Shown here in pieces: positions 46,901 through 56,707 of a DNA stretch of 64,000 bases. The stretch spans positions 767,616,552-767,680,551 of the forward strand of contig CM060918.1 of the NCBI GenBank assembly GCA_030737875.1, in the 5' to 3' direction. The stretch is from Allium sativum (taxonomy: Eukaryota; Streptophyta; Magnoliopsida; Asparagales; Amaryllidaceae). The notes under the pieces are model-generated. The model was not told where the DNA came from. It saw only the letters and a program-made list of their open reading frames with translations, and did no database searches. A program made the translations under genes and the position numbers. The stretch's first letter is position 1; each line of letters begins with the position of its first letter.

Positions 46901-46908
46901 TATATATA
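46901..46908 (-). promoter_or_regulatory. candidate TATA box of the E5 LTR
   Basis: Minus strand TATATATA followed by GCTCCCCAACCCC, about 890 bp from the 5' end of the LTR in the element strand. It is the best candidate by position; other AT-rich stretches exist. Confidence 0.4.
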
Positions 46909-47799
46909 CTATATTATTTATTTCTTTATTTCTAAATCTTGCAATTTAACGTTCTGAACTCCAAATCAAACCCAACAACTGTCACTCCTAGCAAAATACC
47001 CCCATTCCAGACATAATGGAATATGTTTCGTAAGCCAATTCGACTGTTTCAATCAGTTTTTATCAAAATTAAAATATAGATCAATATATATTGAATTTAA
47101 ACGTACATTTTAATTTACCGAGGCCACACACTAACTCCAAAAATTACAGAAAAATAAATCTAGCTATCTTTTGACGATACAGTCCAAACAAAACTAATTT
47201 CATCGAATTTGGAGTCCGTTTGAAAAATGACCCCTTTTCCAGTCGATTAAATTCAAACTAAATTTACCAAACACATTTAAATTCACTGCGCTCACATATT
47301 ATTCCAAAAATTATGAAATTTGAAACCTAGCAAAAATTTGACATTCTGGATCCAACAAAAGTAGTTTCATCGAAAACATAGGTCATTTGCAAAATGGCTA
47401 TTTTTAAGGGCTATATATATATTATAAAAATATATAAAAATTCCATAGCGACTATTTTAAATTTTTAAAATGGCCATAACTTTCAATTTGTATTATGAAA
47501 TCTGAATTTTTCACATTCGTTAGAAAGATATTATTAAATAGATTCAAACGTTTCTGGTTTTACTGAAATCCGATTTATTTTGAATTCTGTACATTCAATT
47601 GAAATTTAAAATCGAATTTTCAGACTACCGCGCCATTCCAAACTCTATTTATAATTAAAATAAATTTATACGTTCGAACTTCGATTTAAATAAATTTTTA
47701 ATCATTGTTATTTAAAATAAACCATTTTAAATATTCAAAATACATTAAAATAGCTAAAATAAATTTTTTAAATTGGTTCAGAAATTCCAGGTTGTTACA

Positions 47800-48468
47800 A
47801 TCTCCCCCACTTAAAATATTTTCATCCTCGAAAAGGAACGGAGCTGAAAGTTGTTTAACTAACCAACTCAACTTTCATTCTAGCTTTCATTCTTCAACTT
47901 TTCAGTTTCTAATAATTTTCAAATTTCTCAAAAGTTTGGCTAACACCCTAAATTTTCGAAAATTTCACCATAACCTCCTTTGTACGGGCTGATCGGTAAA
48001 ACCGCAACTTGCCTCACAGGGCCCTCATCAATCCAAAAGAAAAAGAAAATATCAAGCGGCTAGCCAATCGGCTCATAAAATCATTAAACCTAATGAATAT
48101 AGTAAACATGTACTCATTTGTCGGGCATACAATTTTATTCCTCTTCTTACTTTCCATGCTATGACCTGTTCACACACATATATATGTACATGTATGCAAT
48201 TTCAATAAATTTTCAATTCAGTTCAATATTTTAATTCAATTTGGCTAAATTTACCTTCCATTTTCTCATTGGTTTTGTCATTCCAATATTATTATTTAGT
48301 TGAACTAATAATTATCCATCACAACCAGCAATCAATTAGTTGATTAGCTTTTCAAACATATAATTTTAATATATACTCAAAAATTCAATTTCTAATGCCA
48401 AGTCACAAACAATAAACTCTAACTAAGTTTGGTTCTCACACCAGTCAATTGGAAATATATAGATATCC
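47800..48468 (-). other. E5 interior, PPT side, with E2-LTR-like block
   Basis: Begins with PPT AAGTGGGGGAGAT (minus strand) and ATTTTCATCCTCGAAAAG. From 47951 to about 48330 it resembles E2 LTR positions 9910-10250: the conserved 21-bp motif with one change, GGCCCTCATCAATCCAAAAG, AAGCGGCTAGCC and TTGTCGGGCA. It ends at TATCC, the E6 target site. Confidence 0.65.
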
Positions 48469-48846
48469 TGTGACACCCCACGTCCATTGATGTCACTCAC
48501 AAAGGGAATGCATTAACTTCTATGGAGCGTTTAATGTGTGTATAGAACATAAACTTAACAACAAGACAGATATAAAACAGCACTTAAAAATTTAAAACTT
48601 CATTCATTACAGCGGTAAACAAATAAGTTTGAAAACATCATCAAAAACCAAAGACTAGAGTCAAGTACATAATATCCATCTTGACTAAATCAGAGTACAT
48701 AAAATGAAAGACATAACCCCAACATAAAATAGCCATAAATAAGATAGGCTGAACTTTTACTTCAGCGATCCAAGCAACTTCTAAAAGTAAGAGATAAAGC
48801 TGTCCAAATCAAGCTCCACTAGTACTAGTCCCGCCCTGAGCACCTT

Positions 48847-48860
48847 GGGGGGGGGGGGGG
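48847..48860. repeat. G14 homopolymer in the E6 3' LTR
   Basis: 14 G followed by AAGGAAGAAAAGAGG. The counterpart in the 5' LTR is 57092-57105, also 14 G but preceded by GAGGGA. Confidence 0.9.
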
Positions 48861-49776
48861 AAGGAAGAAAAGAGGTGGAAACAAAGGGGGGTCAGACATA
48901 AAGTCTGGCGAGTGCAATAACTTTAACAATATAATCATTAAGTAACCAGGATGAGGCATAAGCTGGAAAATAAGGAAATGACTGTGAACAAATGGGTATG
49001 GCAGAGCAAACAAAGGAAATAAGATGAACAAAGATAACGTTAAAGGTGCACCTAATCACTATAAGATAATTACAATGCTTCACCACACCAAACACCCCAA
49101 AAGTTGATCCTGCCTACAGAACTTAATAATGATAATGGTAGTTTCGTGTACCCCTAGCTGCCTTCATAGGTACCGCCTGCCCCTATCTCCACTAGGTTTA
49201 CCCACTACCCCCTTTCGATCAGCTTCCTAAATCGTAGATACCCATGCTGGTCCCATAGTGGAGTGTATCACTCCCCAAAGTGGCAACCCGATACCACCAT
49301 GGTGCACACCTTATATCTACATGATGCAACAATGTATTACCTACCAGCCCGGGCCCACACACGTATATGACCCCGTTGGACTTGCGTTGCCACCGCTAAC
49401 CTGTTTTGACCTCTTACAATCAAAACCAGTACGCGTGTCCCGTCCTCGACTTGGGTCGAGCCCACAAAGATACTTAATGGGTTACTGGTTTGAAAAGGGC
49501 CCCAATGCATGTCACAAGCTTTCCACCTATGCTTGGTCCCCTCTAAGGTTTTTTCCCCACTTAACCCCTTCTTATTCATGTCTTCTTACATGTTTCAATC
49601 TTGGTTAAGTGCATCTAATCGTATTTCACATGTCACCCAAGGCACCCTCTTAATTTCACATGCCACCCAAAGCACCCACTTAACCCCCTCAAGTCCCACC
49701 ACATGTTTATCTGGTTAAGTGTTTCTTAATTCATTAACGCCGTAACCTTGTAAAGACCTCCCACATTAGACTAGCA

Positions 49777-49951
49777 TTTGTGGCAGTTGGATTTTCCAGG
49801 TGGGTCCGGGCAGTCTTACACCACAAACGAGCCTAACCTCGTGTCCTTACGACTGTTACGCATTTAATTCATGCCTTTGACCCCTCTCATTAGACTGGAA
49901 TTTGTGGCTGCTGGATTTACCGGGCGGGTCCGGGCAGTCTTACACCACAAA
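49777..49951 (-). other. paired conserved hairpins, E6 3' LTR
   Basis: TTTGTGG (49777-49783) with CCACAAA (49821-49827), and TTTGTGG (49901-49907) with CCACAAA (49945-49951). The loops share GGGTCCGGGCAGTCTTACA. The two copies are 124 bp apart and each follows a CACATTAGACT or CTCATTAGACT box. Confidence 0.72.
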
Positions 49952-50386
49952 AGAGTCTAACCTCGTGTCTTAGGCGGTTTATTATTACACATCTTCATTT
50001 AACCCCAAATTGGATTAATATCCTTATTCAAATTTGTCAATAAATTCCAAATATACTTATGTCCATAATTGTCTCTTAAAAATATTTCAATAAATGCCAA
50101 TTTTTCCAATTAATGTCTTAAATTAATTATATGCCTTTTTAGGCCATTTATGCCAATTCTCAATAGGTGTATATTCAATATTACCCCCATCGTCCCCACG
50201 TTGTTCGTTCGTTTATCATTATATATGTATATTAGACTAGCAATTAGTCTAACACATAAAAAGAAGAAACACCGCAAATTTGCATAACATACAAATTGGA
50301 TCTAATTTTACAAATAAGGATTACCACATATCTAGCATAAACTTGTTATTGTCATGAATCTAAACATAGGCCTAAAGGTGTGAACT

Positions 50387-50390
<4 letters not shown>

Positions 50391-50422
<32 letters not shown>
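50391..50422. repeat. (TA)16 microsatellite
   Basis: 32 bp; only about 14 bp in the 5' LTR (58633-58646). Confidence 0.95.
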
Positions 50423-50428
<6 letters not shown>

Positions 50429-51057
50429 TTTTTCACCTAAAACTTGCATAGGCCATAGTCGCAAACTTGCATAAAACTATGTATGTCATAGATCTAAATC
50501 TAAAGGTGTAAACTTGCATATATGTGAATCCGATTTCTACCTAAACTTGCATATAGTCACTTTATTTGATTCACATGCAAACTTTTGTACAATTCATATG
50601 GAAACTAGCATTCTACACCCAAACCTGCATATAAAATGATGTCAAACGTGAATCAAGTTGAATATAGATGATTCTGGCATAAGAAAAGGGATCCACAACA
50701 AAACTATCATTATGAACAACTAGCATATATTCACAAAATACCACATTTTTCCAATGTTTCACAAACATAGCCATATAACCCAATTTATAACTCAACCCAA
50801 TTAACTTATTAATTATCTTATTAAAGAAATTGAACTCACAACTCAAAGAATGTCTTGAGTTCTAGGATCTGAATTCTATAGTTGAATTAGCTCGCCTTTG
50901 AAGTAAACAAATTCGTTGTTGTTTAGATTTGAGTTGAATTGAATTGAGTTGCTTTACTTGGCTTCTAGTTGGTGGCGGCTACTCTAGGTTTTGGAGTGAC
51001 AGCATGACGACCACTGATCTAATTTTTGATTAGGTTTAGGGTTTGAGTCTACATGTG

Positions 51058-51065
51058 TTTATATA
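51058..51065 (-). promoter_or_regulatory. TATA box, E6 3' LTR
   Basis: Minus strand TATATAAA in CTAATCTCTATATAAACAC; the 5' LTR copy is at 59282-59289. Confidence 0.7.
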
Positions 51066-51194
51066 GAGATTAGGATTAATTTAGGCCATCCGATCAACCT
51101 AGAAGCAACCTGAACCATCCAAACAGCCACCTCAGCTCTAGTGACTCAGCACTGAGTCACAAAATCATTATCTCTCAGATTTGCCCGGGGGGCA

Positions 51195-51293
51195 GGTCGA
51201 CCCCTAGGTCGACCCCCAGGTCGACCTGTAGGGGGGAGGTCGACACTAGGGTAGACCCCCTGGTCGACCTGGGTCGGCGGGAATTTTCCCGCC
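51195..51293. promoter_or_regulatory. GTCGAC sites and E2F-like palindrome, E6 3' LTR
   Basis: Repeated AGGTCGACC palindromes are followed by GGCGGGAATTTTCCCGCC at 51276-51293, 211 bp upstream of the TATA box. Confidence 0.6.
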
Positions 51294-51543
51294 CAGCCCG
51301 CTTCTGACTTCTAATTTGAATTTTGAATCTGTTTCGAGCTGTTTGAATTTATTTGAATTTTCTAGAAACTTCCGACAACCATAACTTCTTCATACGAAGT
51401 CCAATTTACGCAAACTCGGACTCTATCTCAACCAGAATTCCGAGACGAACACAATGGCGCAACCCGTTTCCCTTGATTCTCACATTTAAAATTAAATATT
51501 CTTTAATTTGTTACCATTAATATTAAAATTACGAGGTGTTACA

Positions 51544-51578
51544 TTCTCCCCTCCTTAAACGATTTCGCCCCCGAAATC
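51544..51578 (-). other. E6 polypurine tract and perfect hairpin
   Basis: Minus strand AAGGAGGGGAGAA runs into the LTR TGTAACACC. Just upstream is a perfect 7-bp hairpin GATTTCG-CCCC-CGAAATC (51561-51578). Confidence 0.85.
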
Positions 51579-52147
51579 TCCAAGTTAAGGAGAATGCATA
51601 TCCTAACATCCAGTCATCCATCTACTCAACCATCAACCATAGGCATCCATTGTCCTTACAAAATTTCTAATGCTGTATGAACATATGCAAGAAGTGTGTG
51701 TATATGTTCCTTATCTAATGCAAAATCAGGCGGTCTACTGATTCAGTTGACCTCCTTAATGCAAATCATGATAGTGCCATGCGTCCATTATGTATGCGAA
51801 AGAATCCTATCGATACGTATTATTTCTACATGTGTGCACAACCATTCATCAAAATGCAGCATCCATATGATAACACAACCATTATACATCCATTAATTTA
51901 AATATGCACACACATTTATATGCAACATGAAGGTGATTGAGCCGATCTAGTGCCTAAGGTGTGTGTGTATGTATCCACGAGCAACCACTAGCAACCACTT
52001 GCATCCATTTGCATCAATCAGACATAACATGTCTCAAACACATGTTTCAACCATAGGGTTCTGCCTAACTAAAGATCGAAGATGTCATCGCAAAGATAAT
52101 ACTAAAAGATAGGATAAGTATCAACAAAGTGGTAGAAAAAGGAGAAA
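51579..52147 (-). other. E6 3' untranslated interior
   Basis: About 570 bp between the gag-pol stop and the PPT hairpin. It is AT-rich with scattered CATCCATT motifs. No gene is visible. Confidence 0.7.
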
Positions 52148-52717
52148 TTAAAACATACCCTCAAAATGGAAAGGGTACAACGTACGCATCTTATCTTCCG
52201 TCTCCCAAGTCGCGTCTCTTTGATCATCACCCCATTGCACTTTGACCTCTTTGTTGTGAAGCTTTTTGACCTCCGATTCGAGAATGCGTGTAGGAGCTCA
52301 TCTGATCGTGGCATTGCGCTCTACTTCCACTTCTTCGAGTATGCTTGGCTCTACCACTTCCGCCGTATCGTGTAAACACTTACGCAAATGTGAAACATGA
52401 AACAGGTCATGAACTCCGCTGAGCTTCTCTGGTAACTTTACTTTGTACGCCATCTGTCCAATCCTTTCTGTAATTGGAAAGTGTCCTACGAACCTTGGTG
52501 CCAACTTCCCTACCGATCTAAAGCGGACTACGTTTCTCAACGGTGACACCTTAATAAAAACCTTGTCCCCAACATTGAATTCAAGATTGGTTCGTCTCTT
52601 ATCAGCATATGACATCTGTCGGTCTTGTGCCGTCTTCATTCGCCGTCGAATCAGGTCTATCTTCTCCGAAGTCTCCCTAATCATGTCGGGTCCAAGCAAA
52701 ACCTTATCCGTGGATTC
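52148..52717 (-). pseudogene. E6 integrase C-terminus and chromodomain
   Basis: It continues the pol frame after a TAG at 52718-52720. LLGPDMIRETSEKI, FNVGDKVFIKVSP, then GKLAPRFVGHFPITERIG and VFHVSHL-type text (here LFHVSHLRKCL) form the integrase C-terminal module. A TGA at 52298-52300 lies just before the chromodomain (52148-52297), whose KVQWGDDQRDATWETED and LYPFHF fit the family. The polyprotein stops at TAA 52148-52150. The TGA could have arisen from CGA by C-to-T change. If read as a stop, integrase would lack the chromodomain that guides it to chromatin. Confidence 0.9.
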
Positions 52718-52720
52718 CTA

Positions 52721-54721
52721 CCAACATGTAGGTGATCGGCACAGTCGTCCATAAAGAGCCTCAAAAGGTGCCATGCCAATGCTAGCCTGAAAACTATTAT
52801 TATAGGCGAACTCTACTAGTGGAAGATGTTCTTCCCATGTTCCTCCAAAGTCTAGAATGCATAGCCTTAGAAGGTCTTCCAGAATCCGATTCACCCTCTC
52901 AGTCTGGCCGTCCGTCTGAGGATGATAAGCGGTACTTAAGCATAATTGCATTCCAAACGTCTCTTGTAAGCTTTTCCAAAATTCGCTTGTGAAAATAGGA
53001 TCTCTATCGCTCACAAAGCTGGAGGGCATGCCGTGCAAACGAACTATCTCTCGAAGGTAAACAGATGCTAACCATGCGGCGGTCCTTCTACTTTTGACGG
53101 GAATAAAATGGGCACTTTTAGTAAGTTGGTCTACAATTACCCAAATCCCCGTATTACCCTTCCTCGATCTTGGTAACCCATCTACAAAATCCATAGAAAT
53201 GCTTTCCCATTTCCAAAGCGGAATCTCTAAGGGATGGAGCAAACCTCCGGGCTTCTTTTGCTCCGCCTTGACTTGCTGGCACACTAAGCATCTAGCAATG
53301 AACTCGGCCATGTCCTTCTTCATTCCGGCCCAAAAGAAAGCTCGCTTCATATCCCTATACATCTTATCACCACCGGGATGTATGGTCATCTTAGAGCAAT
53401 GTGAGTCTTCAAGAATTGCCTTCTTCAAACTTTCGTCTTGTGGTACGCAAAGTCTTCCATCTCTACGTAGCCAACCTCTTTCATCTATAGCATATCTATT
53501 AAGATGTCTTGAGGACTCCCCTCCTATAAGCTTGCCTACTATCTCAACCAACTGTGGGTCATTCCGTTGTGCCTCTCCAACTCGACCCAAAAGTGTAGGT
53601 TGCACCTCTAATGAGGCCAACAATCTGGGTACATAATCGACAGAGGGTTTGAAGTCAAAGGAAGAAATATACTCCAAACTCTGCCGCTCTACAAACAAAG
53701 GACTTAAAGTTAACTTCTTTCTACTTAAGGCGTCAGCTACAACGTTGCCCTTGCCAGGGGTATATGCGATCTCAAAATCGTAGGATGCCAAAAACTCCAT
53801 CCATCTCTGTTGCCTCAAGTTTAGATCCTTCTGAGAGAATAAGTACTTTAGCGACATATGGTCTGTATACAACTCAAACCTTTCGCCAAGCAAATAATGA
53901 CGCCACAACTTAAGCGCAAAAACTATGGCCGCCAACTCCAAGTCGTGGGTAGGGTAATTTTTCTCATGGGTTTCCAATTGTCTTTCACCATAGCATATCA
54001 CCCTTCCCTCTTGCATTAAAACTGCGCCAATCCCTGTCCCGCAAGCATCGATATATACAGTGAATGCCTTACTCCCGTCTGGCAAAACTAAAACTGGAGC
54101 TGTCGTCAAAGCTCTCTTCAGACGTTGGAAAGCATCGTCACAGTCAACGTCCCAAGTAAAAGTCAATTTTTTCTTCGTTAATCGAGTGAGAGGGGCTGAT
54201 ATCTTCGCGAAGTCCTTAATGAACTTCCTATAATAGTCAGCCAACCCTAAAAAGCGTCTTACTTCGGTTGCGTTCTTAGGCGTTTTCCAATCTTGGACTA
54301 CCACTATCTTAGCGGGATCCACAGTTATCCCTTCCTTAGAGACCACGTGCCCTAAGAACCTCACTTCTTTTCTCCAAAAATGGCACTTGGAGAACTTAGC
54401 TTTTAGCTGATGTGCTCGCAGAGTCTCTAAGACTTCCCTAAGATGTAGGGCATGCTCTTCTTCATTTTTAGAGAAAACTAGAATATCGTCTACAAAGACT
54501 ACCACAAACTTGTTCAGAAACTCCCTAAACACCCTACTCATTAAGTCAACAAAGTATGCGGGTGCATTCGTCAAACCAAAAGGCACGACGAGCCACTCGA
54601 AGAAACCGTCAGGAGTTCTAAATGCAATCTTATCGATGCTATCTTCAGCCACCCTTAGCCGACGAAACCCTGTAGCCAAATCCAGTTGCGAGAAAACCGA
54701 AGCACCCACCAATTGATCGAA
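52721..54721 (-). pseudogene. E6 RT, RNase H and integrase core
   Basis: A single open stretch of about 667 codons between two in-frame stops. Numbering from the leucine codon at 54712: RT palm [10 protein letters not shown] (catalytic Asp 75 and 76); RT end [19 protein letters not shown] and [11 protein letters not shown]; RNase H residues Asp222, Glu259, Asp284 and Asp327 (VVADALSRK); integrase zinc finger His438, His445, Cys475, Cys478; integrase core Asp508, Asp569, Glu605, with 35 residues between the last two (DD35E). All catalytic residues are present, so only the stop codons disable it. It makes cDNA from element RNA and inserts it into the genome. Confidence 0.95.
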
Positions 54722-54724
54722 TTA

Positions 54725-56551
54725 ATCGTCGATCCTCGGTAACGGGTGTCTGTTCTTCTTTGTTAGCTTATTCAGCTCTCTATAATCCACGCACAATCTA
54801 AGTGAACCATCAGCTTTTGTAGCAAAAACGACTGGAGCACCCCACTCCGAAATACTTCTTCTTATGAACCCCTTCTCAAGTAATTCTTTCACTTCCTTAC
54901 TGAGTTCTCTTCTCTCTCTCAGAGCCATGTGGCGCACTGGTAATGCAACTGGCTTTGCATTATCTACTAAGTATATTTGAAAGTCTATCTCACGCATCGG
55001 GGGTAAAACTCGAACCTCATCGAAGACGTCACTATATTCACAGACCACACGAACAGATTTCAAATCATCATTGGATGCGTAAAGAGATTCTAGGTAGCTA
55101 AGCATTACTGGACCTCTAGGGTCACAAGAAATATCAAGGGTCTTTCCACAACGAGTCAACAATCTAACTACCCTTCTTTCACAATCTAGGATGGCCCCGT
55201 ATCTAGTTAGCCAATCCATACCTAGAATCAAGCCGTAGCCCATGAAGCCAAGAACAAAGGCGTTGCATTCAAACCCAATGCCCAAGATAGACACTCTCAA
55301 ATCCCGACAAATCATAGAAAGATGAGCCGAACCACCAATGGGATTTGAGACCACTATGGGATCCGTAACTAGACTAGTATTTAGGTGCAATGTTTCAACT
55401 AATGAAGCAGATACAAACGAGTGTGAAGCGCCAGAGTCAAACAAAGTACGAACAGGATGATCAAACAGAAAAAATAAACTTTCAACGGAAATGTTTCTAC
55501 CTTTTTCCCGTCCTCGTGCCATAAGAGCCTGAATCTGCCCTTTTGCCTGCCCTGGTGCCATGAGAGCCTGAAGCTGCCCTCCAGAGGTAGGCCCTGCCCT
55601 CTGCCCTTTCTTTGGGCAGTCCTTAATCAGATATCCTGCCTCGCCACAGTGGAAACAACCACTCTTCTTCTTCTTCCTACAGTCTTTGCTTAGATGGCCT
55701 GGTGTCCCACAGTTAAAGCATCTTTTCTTTCCCTTACCATTGTTATCTTTACCACCCTTCTTGTTCTGCTGTTGCTGTTGTGGTTTCTTTTGATCTCTTT
55801 TCTTCTCAGGTGCCTTATTAGCATTGGCGCCTTTCTCCTCTTCATGCATAAGCACCATGTCAACTAGTCTCTCAAAGGTGGCCCCCATAAGGATGTGGGT
55901 CATAGCTAACCCATGTAGCGACTCGTTCAAACCCTTAACTAATCTCAGGGCCTTCTTTTCGGGTGTATTCACCAAGTCCAAGCCAAATCTCGCCAACTGA
56001 TTGAACTTGTTGACGTACTCTTTCACTGATAGATTCCCCTGCCTCAATGCCAAAAACCTTTCCATGTATAGATTCTCTTCAGACCGTGAGAGAAATTTTG
56101 CCTCAAACCTACGCCTGAAATCCGGCCATGTATAAACTGGACGCTCTCCATTAGTGACCTCCCACCAAAACGAGGCCTCATCCTTCATTAACCAGGCAGC
56201 TAACTGGACCTTTCTTCCATCTTCTACCTCAAAGATTCCAAACAATTCTTCCACCTCCTTTAGCCAATTTCGAGCTTCAACAAACGTCTCCGACCCATGA
56301 AAAGGTTTCCTGCCCATTGCCCGAAAGTCCTTACATATCTTTGCAAAAGTATCAACACGAGGAGGGGGAGGAGGAGGAACGGGTGCAACTGGGGGAGGAG
56401 GAACATCTGCTGGACCTACGGCGGTGGCCCTAGCCTCCAAATACCTCCTAAACCTTCCTGGTATCGGTACACCCTCCGGAAGGTTAAGATCCCCAGACAT
56501 GCTGAAACGAAAAAGGAAATATTCAAAACAAAAGAATCGAAGGAAAGACAT
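54725..56551 (-). pseudogene. E6 Gag, zinc knuckles, protease and RT N-terminus
   Basis: 609 codons from the first Met (56551). Met18 at 56500 ([10 protein letters not shown]) is a likelier start, since the first 17 residues are hydrophobic and atypical. Order: Pro-rich stretch at about 50-65; Gag core 68-195 ([44 protein letters not shown]); basic Gln/Lys-rich 235-277; knuckle 1 at 278-291 intact ([14 protein letters not shown]); knuckle 2 at 299-312 with Tyr instead of the zinc-binding His ([14 protein letters not shown]); protease with [10 protein letters not shown] (Asp372) and [14 protein letters not shown] start [21 protein letters not shown] at 54722-54724 interrupts RT right after PLPRIDD. 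Confidence 0.95.
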
Positions 56552-56693
56552 ATGGCTCTTGGTGGTTATGTTTTTAAAATAAACAATTCTCTTGAAGATA
56601 TTCTCCTTAAAACATATTTTTGAAAGTATTTCTTTATAAAAGTGCTTTTGAAAAACAGTTTTTCAAAATTCATATATGTTCTGGTAACCTTCA
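56552..56693 (-). other. E6 leader between PBS and gag
   Basis: About 140 bp with A-rich and T-rich runs. No frame extends through it. Confidence 0.7.
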
Positions 56694-56705
56694 GCTCTGA
56701 TACCA
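56694..56705 (-). other. E6 primer-binding site (tRNA-iMet)
   Basis: Minus strand TGGTATCAGAGC, perfect, two bases inside the 5' LTR. Confidence 0.97.
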
Positions 56706-56707
56706 CG

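Larger units (their letters stand above)
41778..47799 (-). repeat. E5 left (3') LTR, about 6.0 kb
   Basis: Starts TGTAAGGACCC and ends GGTTGTTACA; the first 3.8 kb aligns closely with 60159-64000. Shared blocks with the E3 LTR include CCGTTCTRGGTCTGAAYGAAACCG near 43190 and GGCGCCACAAATGTCCATCC near 45997. A TA tract is at 45197-45228. A GC-rich block at 46480-46720 has an open minus-strand frame of 64 codons without a recognisable domain. Confidence 0.8.
48469..51543 (-). repeat. E6 3' LTR
   Basis: 3075 bp. In the element strand: palindromes at 51200-51293, TATA box at 51058-51065, AACTTGCAT field at 50390-50640, paired hairpins at 49777-49951 and poly-G at 48847-48860. U3 is about 0.5 kb, so R and U5 together are about 2.5 kb. 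Confidence 0.95.

Noticed and set aside
53094..53636. 180-codon open frame on the plus strand
   Set aside because: It is the antisense shadow of the E6 RNase H-integrase frame.
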